DNA of 64,000 nucleotides from an uncultured Collinsella sp. (GCA_900541745.1 UQLA01000003.1:1-64000); one strand, 5' to 3'. Positions 1 to 7,983 are shown, numbered from the stretch's first letter. Notes: generated by a model not told the origin, from the letters alone. Made by a program: numbers and translations.

Positions 1-18
1 CGTAGCGGGTGGTTTAAA

Positions 19-39
19 GCTGGCCGCTGCGCGGCCAGC
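19..39. other. strong hairpin, terminator-like
   Basis: A 9-bp G+C-rich inverted repeat (gctggccgc / gcggccagc) with a 3-nt loop. On the minus strand it is followed by a short T-containing stretch, so it may end transcripts from the leftward gene. No gene is visible in bases 1-56. Confidence 0.4.
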
Positions 40-56
40 GGACTAAAGTCTTGAAT

Positions 57-181
57 GAAAGGGCGCTGACCTTCTGGTCGCGCCCTTGAAATTGAACGTC
101 AGATTGCCGCTTAGGGGCGTTTGCAGCGTCGAGCAGTTACGGCGTTTGGTAAAACGCCGTAACGAACTACCGCGCAACGAA
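57..181 (-). repeat. 3'-end structured repeat, copy 1
   Basis: Begins directly after the stop codon of the lipoprotein gene. Read on the minus strand it holds a hairpin with GTTAC/GTAAC ends, a GCTCGACGCTGC segment, a variable spacer, and a terminator-like stem (aagggcgc..gcgccctt, positions 58-87). The distal 50 bases match copy 2 at 2711-2821 with one difference. The proximal hairpin differs in sequence between the copies but keeps its pairing (see findings). Confidence 0.75.
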
Positions 182-739
182 CTAGCTCAGCATTGCATCC
201 ATCATCTCGGAGTTGACGGAGTCGTCGGCAGACCACTCACCGTCGTCGTTGCAGGTGTACTTGAAGATAACCGTGGTCTTCCTGGGCTCGGTGGCCTTGG
301 TCACATCGACCATAACCTGACCGGCCATCTTGTACAGCTCGTCATCGGAAGGAACCGTGTCAAGCGCAGCGACCTTCTCCTGATACTGGGTGGAAAAGTC
401 CTCGACGATCTTGTTCATGGACTTGCAGGTGATAGAGACCTCGGCGGTCGCGACGCCCTTGTCCTCGTCGACCGTCACGTCGCCGATCTTGTAGTCAAAG
501 CCCTTGAGATAGGTCTTGGCATACTCCTTGGGATCGATACCCAGCTGCTCGAACTCGTCGCCCGAAGCCTCCTCCAGACCAGAGAGGAAGTCGTCGCCAC
601 CGTTCTTGACCTCGTCAAACTGCGTCGTAAGATCCTCGGTGATGAGCTCCTCAACCGAAGGACCTCCACAGCCGGAAAGCACGACCACGCATGCAACCAA
701 GACGGCCATGAGGGGCGCAAGCAGCAGCTTCTTTTTCAT
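182..739 (-). CDS. putative lipoprotein, DUF5105/DUF4878-like
   Basis: Encodes about 185 residues starting MKKKLLLAPLMAVL, a lipoprotein signal peptide with lipobox LSGC near residue 22, so it should be lipid-anchored on the outer face of the membrane. The rest is an acidic, soluble domain with alternating strands and helices (motifs GFDYKIGDVTVDEDKG and CKSMNKIVEDF). This resembles small actinobacterial and firmicute lipoprotein domains of the DUF5105/DUF4878 type, whose role is not known. The start was set at ATG 739 because GGAGG lies seven bases upstream and the signal peptide begins there. A longer in-frame extension to 958 has no ribosome site and no conserved look. It appears monocistronic and ends in a structured repeat. 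Confidence 0.75.
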   Translation of the reverse strand: MKKKLLLAPLMAVLVACVVVLSGCGGPSVEELITEDLTTQFDEVKNGGDDFLSGLEEASGDEFEQLGIDPKEYAKTYLKGFDYKIGDVTVDEDKGVATAEVSITCKSMNKIVEDFSTQYQEKVAALDTVPSDDELYKMAGQVMVDVTKATEPRKTTVIFKYTCNDDGEWSADDSVNSEMMDAMLS

Positions 740-975
740 GTTGTTCCTCCCAATGAGCGGCACTGCGCTTCCCAGACGCGGCGCACGTTGTAATAAGTAA
801 GCCCATACTATCCACTTATGAACACCCTCGGCAACGCGAAGGCGCGGTCGGTTCGTTTTAGCGTCCGAACGGTTTGCAAGCCCGCCCAACGTGCAATAAA
901 ACGCTTCCCCGCGATGCAATAAAAAAGGTGGCCGAAAAACCCGACCACCCTTGCACATCCTTTGGATGCCGCAGT

Positions 976-1512
976 TTACTTGCGGACGACCTTAACGATG
1001 GCGTCACCGGCGGCGACAGCGGAGCCGGCCTCAACGGCGAGTTCGACATCGGCAAACTCGGCGGTGTTGGACACGGCCACGACGACGCAGTCCTTGTAAC
1101 CGGCGGCAGCGATCTTGGCGCGGTCGATCTTGAGTATGGGCTGGCCGGCCTTCACGACGTCGTCAGCCTTGACGAAGCCCTCGAAGCCGTCACCGTTCAT
1201 GTTGACGGTATCGACACCAACGTGCACCAGAACCTCGATGCCGCTATCGGACTGCAGACCCACGGCGTGACCCATGGTGACGGTCACCTTACCGTCGCAG
1301 GGAGCGTAGACCAGATCGTCCTCGGGCCACACGGCACAGCCCTTGCCCAGAACCTCGCCACCAAAGACGGGATCGGGCACGTCGGCCATCTTGATGACCT
1401 TGCCCTTGACGGGCGAGCACAGCACGTCGGCGCCAGCAGAAGCAGAGATGGAGGCCGGAGCAGCGGCAGCCGCGGGCTCAGCCTTCTTCTTGAACATGTC
1501 AAACAGACCCAT
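976..1512 (-). CDS. crr: PTS glucose-type EIIA component
   Basis: A 178-residue EIIA-Glc/Crr-family phosphocarrier. An Ala/Pro-rich N-terminal linker (residues 11-28) precedes the beta-barrel domain. Both family histidines are present: His82 in MGHAVGLQSDSG, and the phosphorylated His97 in VLVHVGVDTV. The protein accepts phosphate from HPr and passes it to a sugar-specific EIIB; free EIIA can also regulate uptake. It stands alone here, without EIIBC, so it probably serves several PTS permeases in trans. ATG 1512 is preceded by GAGGAG at a good distance; the ORF open to 2145 is an unrelated overlap. A truncated RpiR/SIS gene lies divergently upstream, suggesting this was a sugar-responsive locus. 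Confidence 0.93.
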   Translation of the reverse strand: MGLFDMFKKKAEPAAAAAPASISASAGADVLCSPVKGKVIKMADVPDPVFGGEVLGKGCAVWPEDDLVYAPCDGKVTVTMGHAVGLQSDSGIEVLVHVGVDTVNMNGDGFEGFVKADDVVKAGQPILKIDRAKIAAAGYKDCVVVAVSNTAEFADVELAVEAGSAVAAGDAIVKVVRK

Positions 1513-1647
1513 ACGTTTTCTCCTCTTGATTAAGCGCAACGTTGTGCGCATGCCTACGGTAATTATAGTGCCAAATGGCCAAAATACTAAGGCGAGGGCT
1601 CGAATCGCAAGCCCTTCCCGGTAGTGCTCGTGAGATGAGCATCTCCT

Positions 1648-2253
1648 TTGCATCGCGGGTCGATAAGCCGAGTATCGCCTGCGCAGATTATGGAGCGCAT
1701 GGAGGGGCTCTACCAGACCACGCTGGCCGAAACGCAGGAGCTGCTCGACCCCACGCAGCTCGACCACGCCGCCAAGCTTATCGCGAACGCCCGACAGGTC
1801 GACATCTACACGGGCTCGCACAACCTCTATCCAGCGGGAATGTTTCGCGATCGCCTGCTCTCCGCCGGTAAAAGCGCGACGTGCCACGACGGTGCCGAGG
1901 CCCAGGTGCGAGCGGCGCTCGCCTCGGGCACCGACCATGCGGCAATCGTTATCTCCTACAGCGGCCTTGCCCCAAACCTCAAGGACATCTTGCCGATCCT
2001 CAGCAGTCGGCATGTCCCGGTCATCGTCATCGGCACGCCTTATTGCGCGCGCCTGCATCCCGGTTTTACCGCCTACCTTACGGTGAGTGACCACGGGAGC
2101 ATGACACATCGCATCACGCAGTTCGCCAGCCACATCGCCGTGCAATACGTGCTCGATTCGCTCTACAGCAGCTACTTCGCCAAAGACTACGCCCGCTGTG
2201 CCGAATTCCTAGAGCGCTCATTCCCCTACACCCGCCTCCCCGGGCTCAAGTAG
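1648..2253 (+). pseudogene. N-terminally truncated RpiR-family SIS-domain regulator
   Basis: Encodes a SIS (sugar isomerase) domain of about 190 residues with the expected phosphosugar-binding strands (IYTGSHNLYPA, AAIVISYSGLAPNLKDI, VPVIVIGTP). RpiR regulators normally carry an N-terminal helix-turn-helix of about 80-100 residues before the linker seen here as IMERMEGLYQTTLAETQELLD. That domain is missing: in-frame stops occur at 1588 and 1636, and only 136 bases separate this ORF from the divergent EIIA gene. The only starts are TTG 1648 and ATG 1690, and neither has a convincing ribosome site. The stop TAG (2251-2253) lies inside a GGGGAC-type repeat. A stand-alone SIS protein is possible, but decay of a regulator is more likely. 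Confidence 0.65.
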
Positions 2254-2279
2254 TCATTTAAGAACGTCCCCAATGACTA
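2251..2279 (+). repeat. GGGGAC-core repeat (R1 family)
   Basis: The 29 bases read tagtcatttaag, then aacgtccccaatgacta. The outer TAGTCATT/AATGACTA ends are complementary. The first three bases are the stop codon of the SIS gene. Related copies lie at 2534, 16948, 25455, 28961 and 29097. Confidence 0.85.
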
Positions 2280-2281
2280 AC

Positions 2282-2323
2282 GGCCGACCTAATAACGACT
2301 TCTCGTCATTAGGTCGGCCTTTT
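2282..2323 (+). terminator. rho-independent terminator
   Basis: A 16-bp stem ggccgacctaataacg / cgtcattaggtcggcc with one G:U pair and a 6-nt loop, followed by TTTT on the plus strand, just downstream of the truncated SIS gene. Confidence 0.7.
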
Positions 2324-2327
2324 CAGC

Positions 2328-2361
2328 TCTAATAACTATTTATTCCGTAAACTCGTTATTA
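2328..2361. repeat. A+T-rich inverted repeat
   Basis: Arms tctaataac / gttattaga surround a 16-nt loop. It resembles the preceding terminator arms (cctaataacg), so it may be a related palindrome. Confidence 0.5.
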
Positions 2362-2463
2362 GAATCTGACGCAGAAGGCCGGGCTCACATGTGGCACCAT
2401 GGCGGAAAGCAGCTTGTCCCTGCGCCAACCGAATGAGCGTGGATTTTCGGACGCCTATCTAAC

Positions 2464-2527
2464 GAGCGTGGATAATCTCCCACTTTGAGCCCGCACACAG
2501 GCCAAAAACGGGAGATTAACCACGCTC
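2464..2527. repeat. 64-bp palindrome with GAGCGTGG ends
   Basis: Arms gagcgtggataatctccc and gggagattaaccacgctc are complementary with one mismatch around a 28-nt centre. A third, partial copy of the end (gagcgtggattttcgg) lies just upstream at 2434. No gene is visible in 2254-2821. Confidence 0.7.
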
Positions 2528-2533
2528 ATTTCT

Positions 2534-2595
2534 GACTAGTCATTGGGGACGTTCTTAAACGACTGGTCAAACAAGAACGTCCCCAATGACTAGTC
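2534..2595. repeat. paired inverted R1 GGGGAC repeats
   Basis: Two R1 units face each other as a perfect 23-bp inverted repeat (2534-2556 and 2573-2595) around a 16-nt loop, forming a long hairpin in either strand. Confidence 0.85.
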
Positions 2596-2710
2596 CGGCA
2601 ACGCCGATGCCTTGGCAACGACAGCGAACGGGCCGCATTCGGAGCAAGACGACGCCGCAGGTAGAGGACGGACAGCGAGCGGGTCGCATTTGTGACAAGG
2701 TGACGTGAAA

Positions 2711-2821
2711 CGAAAGGGCGCTGACCTTCTGGTCGCGCCCTTGAAGTTGAACGTCAGATTGTCCAAATGCGGCCCGCGCAGCGTCGAGCCGTTACGCGGG
2801 TTGGTAAACCCGCGTAACTAA
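2711..2821 (-). repeat. 3'-end structured repeat, copy 2
   Basis: Lies directly after the pyrE stop codon. It shares the terminator-like stem (2713-2742), the TGAACGTCAGATTG block and the GCAGCGTCGAG block with copy 1 at 57-181. Its proximal hairpin has stem GCGGG/CCCGC where copy 1 has GGCGT/ACGCC, around the same TTGGTAAA loop. Confidence 0.75.
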
Positions 2822-3505
2822 CTACTCCCGAGCTCCGTACTGCTCGTAGTAGGCGTCGATGGCGGTCTTAAGCTCGTCGTCAATGACGACCTTGCCGTCG
2901 ATCTCGTGGTTGTAGAGGGTCTCGACGACCTCGGCCATGGAGACGATGCTCGCGACGGGGAAACCGTACTTGGCCTCGATCTCCTTCTGCGCGGTAGTCA
3001 CGCCACCCTTGCCGACCTCCATGCGGTTGAGGGACACGATCAGGCCCTTGATCTCGACATCGGCAGCAGCCTTAACCTTGGGATAGGTCTCGTCGATGGA
3101 CTTGCCGCTGGTGGTGACGTCCTCGACCATGACCACACGGTCGCCGTCCTTGGGCTCATAACCCAGCAGGTTGCCCTTATCGGCACCGTGGTCCTTGGCC
3201 TCCTTGCGGTCACAGCAGTACTTGACCTCCTTGCCGTACAGCTCGTGGTAGGCAATGGCGGTAACAACAGCCAGCGGAATACCCTTGTAGGCCGGCCCAA
3301 ACAGGACGTCAAAGTCGTCGCCAAAGTTATCGTGGATGGCCTGGGCGTAATACTCGCCCAGCTTCTTGAGCTGATAGCCCGTCACGTAAGCGCCGGCGTT
3401 CATAAAGAACGGGGACTGACGGCCGCTCTTGAGCGTAAAGCTGCCGAACTTAAGGACGTCGGACTCGACCATAAACTTGATGAACTCTTGCTTGTAAGCC
3501 TCCAT
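2822..3505 (-). CDS. pyrE: orotate phosphoribosyltransferase
   Basis: A 227-residue type I phosphoribosyltransferase that joins orotate to PRPP to make OMP in pyrimidine synthesis. The PRPP-binding signature VVMVEDVTTSGKS is at residues 124-136. The orotate-side FTLKSGRQSPFF (23-34) and the catalytic-loop region KEAKDHGADKGNLLG (101-115) are both present. ATG 3505 is preceded by GAGAGGAGC; the frame stays open upstream to 3622 but without a better start. No other pyr gene is adjacent, so pyrE is detached from the main pyr operon here. Transcripts run into the structured 3' repeat at 2711-2821, which probably ends them. Confidence 0.96.
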   Translation of the reverse strand: MEAYKQEFIKFMVESDVLKFGSFTLKSGRQSPFFMNAGAYVTGYQLKKLGEYYAQAIHDNFGDDFDVLFGPAYKGIPLAVVTAIAYHELYGKEVKYCCDRKEAKDHGADKGNLLGYEPKDGDRVVMVEDVTTSGKSIDETYPKVKAAADVEIKGLIVSLNRMEVGKGGVTTAQKEIEAKYGFPVASIVSMAEVVETLYNHEIDGKVVIDDELKTAIDAYYEQYGARE

Positions 3506-3625
3506 GCGGGCTCCTCTCGTAATTGCGTACGTGCTCTTCAGTTTAGCGCAGGCGAGGCGTCGATGTGGGCGTGCTTTGAGGCCACATCCCCCGTTAGAGT
3601 AAGGAACTGGGCGGCGGCTCATACG

Positions 3626-5170
3626 CTAGTCCTTGGGCGTCCAGGACCAGAAGAAGTTGATAAGGGCCACACGCGAGGCGGTGCCGGTCTTTTTGTTAAT
3701 CGAGGAAATGTGACGATAGAGCGTGGAGCGCGAAAGGAAGAGCGTTGCGGCGATGTCCTGAACGCTCTGGTCCGAAGCGACCAATACCTCAAGAATATCG
3801 CGCTCGCGCTCTGTAGGCCCAAAGGTGGCGACGAAAGCATCGAGGCGTTCATCGGACGTGAGCTCCGCTGCCTCCACGGGCTCGGGGTCGGAGCATGTGG
3901 GCGCAAGATCCCCACCAAGATCGTCGGTGGCAAGCGGCAGGCCATCCTGCATCACGGCATCATCGGCTCGTTGCCCCAACTGCCCCAGCAGCGTAATCGC
4001 AATGCCCACAAACATCACGAGCGCCGCACCGACCGCAGCCAGCACGTTTTGACTCGAGATGATCGCCACCGCCGGCGCCGTCACGAGCATCGAGCACACG
4101 TTGTTGACGACGCGACCCATGCACGGCCAAAAATATGACCAGCGCGCATAGAGCGAGACGGCGGCATATTTTGTGGTAAAGAACACCACGAAAAAGCCCG
4201 AGCCCAGATAAAAGATGGTAATGGCAGCAAGCTCGTTGCCGCCATTACCATCGACGATGAGCACAAAGAACGAAAGCGTGGACAGTATGGCGGCACATGT
4301 CATGCCGATATTCATATACGAGCGGCCGTGCAGGTCAAATAGTGCGCCAGCGACCAACGAGCTCACGACAAGCAGCAGGCGCGGCCAATCGCCCAAATCG
4401 ACGGCTCCGACAGCATGCAAGGTCGTGAAGCCCGCGTTGAGAGCGGCGAATACGCTGGAAAGACACGCCGTCGCCACGGTCAGGCGAACTACGGCGCGAC
4501 GGAATGCCGCCTTTGCCTCGGGATCGTCATGCCACTTGGCGCCATATTCCAGAGCATCTACCGAAAGCCCGGCAGCACTGGGTTCAAAGTTGGGGTCGGA
4601 CTCGTCGCGCAGCTTGGCGCGTCGGGCACCGTGGAGCAACGCCACCTGCGCGATCGCACAGACGACCAGAACAGCCTGCTGAGGAATACCGACAGGCATC
4701 ACCATGTGGTTGATCACCTGTACCAGAACGCCCATGGCATAGGAAAGTGCGGCGGCGCGCGCCAGGCAGGGCGTCTGCGCAAAACGCCGCGCAAGATTGG
4801 CATGGGCGGTCGATCCGCAATAACCCAGGGCGCAGCACGCCACCAGGCCGCCGGCAATTACTACCTCAAACCGCACTGCCGTAATCATCAGCAGCAACGC
4901 CGATACCAACAGCACGCCTGTAATATCGCTCGTCGCATCGATCGTCTGGGGAAGGCGATAGTACAGAAATGGGCGCACGAAAAAGCCAATCACGCTCGCG
5001 CCGACAACGATGCTCTCGTAGATGACGACCTCACTCGATGGCACGAACTCGGCTATGCGCACATCAAAGAGATACTCGCACGCCAAAAACGTGAAGAAGA
5101 ACAGCGCCAGGCATATAATCTCCCGAATGCCCCGACGCAAATATGCGGTTGTGTCTCCCATGCCCCTCAT
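3626..5170 (-). CDS. membrane-embedded LuxR-family regulator
   Basis: About 514 residues. The N-terminal 400 form roughly twelve hydrophobic helices in two halves separated by a cytoplasmic loop (YGAKWHDDPEAKAAFRRAV), an MFS-like layout. A linker rich in Asp/Glu/Pro leads to a C-terminal LuxR/NarL helix-turn-helix (FGPTERERDILEVLVASDQS..IAATLFLSRSTLYRHI). Such 12-helix one-component regulators are numerous in Coriobacteriia; the membrane part probably senses a small molecule, but no ligand can be assigned. I chose ATG 5170 (MRGMGDTT), with GGGGG upstream; TTG 5191 and ATG 5161 are alternatives. It is convergent with nothing and neighbours the beta-glucosidase gene on the same strand, which it may or may not control. 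Confidence 0.85.
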   Translation of the reverse strand: MRGMGDTTAYLRRGIREIICLALFFFTFLACEYLFDVRIAEFVPSSEVVIYESIVVGASVIGFFVRPFLYYRLPQTIDATSDITGVLLVSALLLMITAVRFEVVIAGGLVACCALGYCGSTAHANLARRFAQTPCLARAAALSYAMGVLVQVINHMVMPVGIPQQAVLVVCAIAQVALLHGARRAKLRDESDPNFEPSAAGLSVDALEYGAKWHDDPEAKAAFRRAVVRLTVATACLSSVFAALNAGFTTLHAVGAVDLGDWPRLLLVVSSLVAGALFDLHGRSYMNIGMTCAAILSTLSFFVLIVDGNGGNELAAITIFYLGSGFFVVFFTTKYAAVSLYARWSYFWPCMGRVVNNVCSMLVTAPAVAIISSQNVLAAVGAALVMFVGIAITLLGQLGQRADDAVMQDGLPLATDDLGGDLAPTCSDPEPVEAAELTSDERLDAFVATFGPTERERDILEVLVASDQSVQDIAATLFLSRSTLYRHISSINKKTGTASRVALINFFWSWTPKD

Positions 5171-5408
5171 GGTTAACCCCCAGCCGCTCAATTGTCTGGA
5201 AATCTATTTTAATAAAGAATCAATCTCAATAGCAAGGCCAAGCTCGAAATGTTGCAAATTCGACCCCAGCCGTCCACATCACACCGCGATTTTGAGCCGC
5301 ATGGACCAGAAGGAACGCGCGCAACGCCACTTCCTTGATGGGCATCCCGATGCGAACGCGCCCGGCAAGCATTAACTGCTCGCCAGGCGCCTTGGTTAGG
5401 AGACCCTG

Positions 5409-5427
5409 AAGTTGAGTGTCTCAACTT
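5409..5427. promoter_or_regulatory. palindrome downstream of the beta-glucosidase gene
   Basis: A perfect 8-bp inverted repeat (aagttgag / ctcaactt) around TGT, three bases past the stop of the leftward gene. It has no T-run on the minus strand, so it could be a weak terminator or a regulator site for the LuxR gene that follows. The half-site TTGAGACAC recurs upstream of the surface-protein gene at 41494. Confidence 0.4.
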
Positions 5428-5429
5428 CC

Positions 5430-6860
5430 TTAGGACAGGTCCTCACCGTTCGTTTCGATGACATGCTTGTACCAGTCGAAGCTCTTCTTCTTGGAACGCT
5501 TGAGGGTGCCGTTGCCCGCATCATCGCGGTCCACATAGATAAAGCCATAGCGCTTGGACATCTCGCCCGTGCCGGCAGACACCAGGTCGATCGGGCCCCA
5601 GGTGGTGTAGCCCAGCAGGTCAACGCCGTCCTCGGTCACCGCATCGCGCATCGCGGCGATATGCTGGCGCAGGTAGTCGATACGGTAGTCGTCGTTGATG
5701 GAGCCATCCTCCTCGACAACATCCTTGGCGCCCAGGCCGTTCTCGACCACAAACAGCGGCTTCTGATAACGGTCGTACAGATCGTTGAGCGTAATACGGA
5801 AGCCCAGCGGATCGATGGCCCAGCCCCACTGGCTCTCCTGCAGGTAGGGGTTCTTGGCGCCGGCGAAGGCGTTGCCCTGGGTGCGCTCGACATCGGGGTT
5901 ATCGGCACCGGCGGAGCAACGGGTGCTGTAATAGCTAAAGCTGATGAAGTCGACGGTGTTAGCGGCCAGGATCTCGCGGTCCTCGTCCGTCATGCCCACA
6001 TCGATGCCCAGACGCTCGAGCTTCTTGACGGCATAGGCCGGGTAGTAGCCACGGCTCTGGACGTCAACGAAGAAATAGTTGCTCTGGTTGTCAAGCTGAG
6101 CCTGGCGTACATCGCCCGGACGGCAGCTGTAGGGATAGTAGCTACCTGCAGCGAGCATGCAGCCGATCTTGATCTCGGGGTCGATCTCGTGGGCGATCTT
6201 GGTTGCCCAAGCGCTGGCGACAAGCTCGTTGTGAGCGGCAAGGTACTCGACGGCCTCCTGGTTCTCGCCCTCCTCAAAGACCAGACCGGCACCCATAAAC
6301 GGCAGGTGCAGGATCATATTGATCTCGTTAAAGGTAAGCCAGTACTTCACCAGACCCTTGTAGCGGGTGAAGATCGTAGTCGCGAGGTTCTTGTAGAAGT
6401 CGATGAGCTTGCGATTGCGCCAGCCGCCGTACTCCTTGATGAGGTGAATCGGGCAGTCGAAGTGCGTGATGGTCACGAGCGGCTCGATGCCGTGCGCCTG
6501 ACACTCACGGAACACGTCCTCGTAGAAGGCCAGGCCAGCCTCGTTGGGCTCGGTCTCGTCACCGTTGGGGAAGATGCGGGTCCACGCCAGGCTCATACGG
6601 AAGGTCTTAAAGCCCATCTCGGCAAAGAGAGCAATATCTTCCTTGTAGTGGTGATAGAAATCGATGCCAGTCTGCGCGGGATAGTAATAGCCGTCCTCGA
6701 AGTCGAGCATCTTGCGCTGGCCAGAGACCACCGCATAGCGCTCGGAGCCGTGCGGAGCCACGTCCACGTTGGCCAGGCCGCGGCCGTCCACGTCGTAGGC
6801 GCCCTCGCACTGGTTGGCAGCCGTTGCGCCGCCCCACAGGAAGTCATTACGGAAAGCCAT
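5430..6860 (-). CDS. bglA: 6-phospho-beta-glucosidase, GH1
   Basis: A full-length 476-residue glycoside hydrolase family 1 enzyme, starting MAFRNDFLWGGATAANQCEGA. The acid/base glutamate is in LTFNEIN (Glu179) and the nucleophile is in VVENGLG near residue 373. Phospho-specific members hydrolyse PTS-imported cellobiose-6-P or arbutin-6-P to glucose-6-P plus aglycone or glucose. The phospho preference is inferred from the BglA/AscB-like sequence and the nearby PTS EIIA, not from a diagnostic residue. ATG 6860 has AAGGA upstream and a good promoter at 6896-6924. No PTS EIIBC is adjacent. A palindrome at 5409-5427 follows the gene. Confidence 0.92.
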   Translation of the reverse strand: MAFRNDFLWGGATAANQCEGAYDVDGRGLANVDVAPHGSERYAVVSGQRKMLDFEDGYYYPAQTGIDFYHHYKEDIALFAEMGFKTFRMSLAWTRIFPNGDETEPNEAGLAFYEDVFRECQAHGIEPLVTITHFDCPIHLIKEYGGWRNRKLIDFYKNLATTIFTRYKGLVKYWLTFNEINMILHLPFMGAGLVFEEGENQEAVEYLAAHNELVASAWATKIAHEIDPEIKIGCMLAAGSYYPYSCRPGDVRQAQLDNQSNYFFVDVQSRGYYPAYAVKKLERLGIDVGMTDEDREILAANTVDFISFSYYSTRCSAGADNPDVERTQGNAFAGAKNPYLQESQWGWAIDPLGFRITLNDLYDRYQKPLFVVENGLGAKDVVEEDGSINDDYRIDYLRQHIAAMRDAVTEDGVDLLGYTTWGPIDLVSAGTGEMSKRYGFIYVDRDDAGNGTLKRSKKKSFDWYKHVIETNGEDLS

Positions 6861-6895
6861 GCATCAATCCTTTCGCACGCTGTTGTCATGGGCTC

Positions 6896-6924
6896 AGTAT
6901 CCCTGCAAACAACGCGTCGCTCAA
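6896..6924 (-). promoter_or_regulatory. predicted promoter of bglA
   Basis: On the minus strand, -35 TTGAGC, a 17-nt spacer and -10 GATACT, ending about 36 bases before ATG 6860. Confidence 0.55.
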
Positions 6925-7012
6925 CGGCAACGGCGCAGGCCGATACTTCTTTTCGCGTGCAGGCGCCCGGCAACCGCCCCGTCTGACACTTTTTGATACC
7001 CGCCCGCCCAAT

Positions 7013-7045
7013 CCACCACAAAGGGGACAGGCACCTTTGTGGTGG
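7013..7045. repeat. REP-like hairpin with GGGGACAGGCACC core
   Basis: Arms ccaccacaaagg / cctttgtggtgg (12 bp, perfect) around a ggacaggca loop. The core is of the kind linked to REP-associated transposases in other genomes (established in general; assignment here is inference). Confidence 0.7.
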
Positions 7046-7059
7046 TTGGGGGCGGTTTG

Positions 7060-7114
7060 TCTCGATCTGTAACAGGTAGGCCGCCAAAACCGGGCCTGGT
7101 GTTACAGATCGAGA
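7060..7114. repeat. 55-bp TCTCGATCTGTAAC palindrome, copy D1
   Basis: Fourteen-base ends TCTCGATCTGTAAC / GTTACAGATCGAGA, exactly 55 bp end to end, preceded by GTTTG. Centre contains AAAACCGGGCCT. Sister copies are at 7140-7194 and 51023-51077. Confidence 0.85.
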
Positions 7115-7139
7115 TCTTTCGGGCAGCCCCTGCAGTTTG

Positions 7140-7194
7140 TCTCGATCTGTAACAGGTAGAGACGATTTAGCCCGCTAGATGATACAGATCGAGA
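7140..7194. repeat. 55-bp TCTCGATCTGTAAC palindrome, copy D2
   Basis: Same 55-bp length and ends as D1, with one changed base in the right end (GATACAGATCGAGA). D1 and D2 stand 25 bp apart in the bglA-DUF4867 gap; nothing else is visible in 6925-7203. Confidence 0.85.
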
Positions 7195-7203
7195 TGGAAG
7201 ATT

Positions 7204-7848
7204 CTAGTCGCAGGCGATGTCGAGGTTCTTGCCGATGAGGCCTACGTAGCCGCCCTCGGCAGCCTTGGGGCTGTCAGCATGGCAGAGGACCCACTTGTCG
7301 GCCTTCCAGTAGCAGTAGCTGTCACCGGTGGCAGGCATGTCGGCCGCGGCCTCGGGGCGCGGGCCGTTGGCGCCCGCCGGCAGCGCCACCATCACCTGGA
7401 AGCCGCCTTCGTCGACCATGCAGGGCGTGTAGTGGAGCGTGGTGTTGAAAACCTCAACAAGCGTGCCGGCCGGCACGCGGAACGCCTTGACGCACGCGGT
7501 GTCGAGCTTGCCGTCCTCGATCTCCCAGCGATGCGCCACAAGCAGGATAAAGTCGCGGGCGCCCAGGTTGAACTCGCTCGCGCGGTGGTACTCCAGGCAG
7601 TTGAGACGCGTGTTGTGGCCGTTGCACCAGCCCAGCTGGAAGGGACGACCGCCAAACATGAGAAAGCCCAATTTATCGGCATCCTTGACGCCCTCGAGCT
7701 CCGGCGCGCTCGCCACGTATTTGCTGCCCTCGGGGATGGGCGTGGCAGAGAGCGCCTCGAGCACGGGCGACGTGAGCTCGGACGGAACGTTATCCCAAAC
7801 GTTGCCATAGGACTTGAACTCGGGATCAGAGACAGAGTAGATATGCAT
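7204..7848 (-). CDS. DUF4867 family protein (cupin-like)
   Basis: A 214-residue soluble protein, MHIYSVSDPEFKSYGNVWDNV onward, without signal peptide or membrane segment. The sequence (FGGRPFQLGWCNGHNTRLNCLEYHRASEFNLGARDFILL, then LHYTPCMVDEGGFQVMVALP) fits the DUF4867 family, whose members look like cupin-fold proteins found beside sugar-metabolism genes. No reaction is established. Conserved His and Glu in the CLEYH segment could bind a metal, which is inference. ATG 7848 follows GAGCGAAC, a weak ribosome site. It stands between bglA and luxS on the same strand but is separated from both by repeats or a terminator, so it is probably transcribed alone. Confidence 0.7.
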   Translation of the reverse strand: MHIYSVSDPEFKSYGNVWDNVPSELTSPVLEALSATPIPEGSKYVASAPELEGVKDADKLGFLMFGGRPFQLGWCNGHNTRLNCLEYHRASEFNLGARDFILLVAHRWEIEDGKLDTACVKAFRVPAGTLVEVFNTTLHYTPCMVDEGGFQVMVALPAGANGPRPEAAADMPATGDSYCYWKADKWVLCHADSPKAAEGGYVGLIGKNLDIACD

Positions 7849-7920
7849 GTTCGCTCCTGTTCGTTTGTGTGCAGTATGAACATTCTAGAACAATCTTGTT
7901 CTGTTTTGAGCACTCGGTAT

Positions 7921-7952
7921 AAAAAAGCGCTCCGAAACGGGTGGGAGCGCTT
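7921..7952 (-). terminator. rho-independent terminator of luxS
   Basis: On the minus strand, stem aagcgctccc / ggagcgctt with a short loop followed by TTTTTT, 32 bases after the luxS stop. Confidence 0.85.
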
Positions 7953-7983
7953 CTAGTACAAACGCTATTCCTACGAGGGGCCT

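Noticed and set aside
976..2145. 389-codon leftward frame extending EIIA to 2145
   Set aside because: Only the part from ATG 1512 has a ribosome site and family similarity; the upstream part overlaps the SIS gene antisense.
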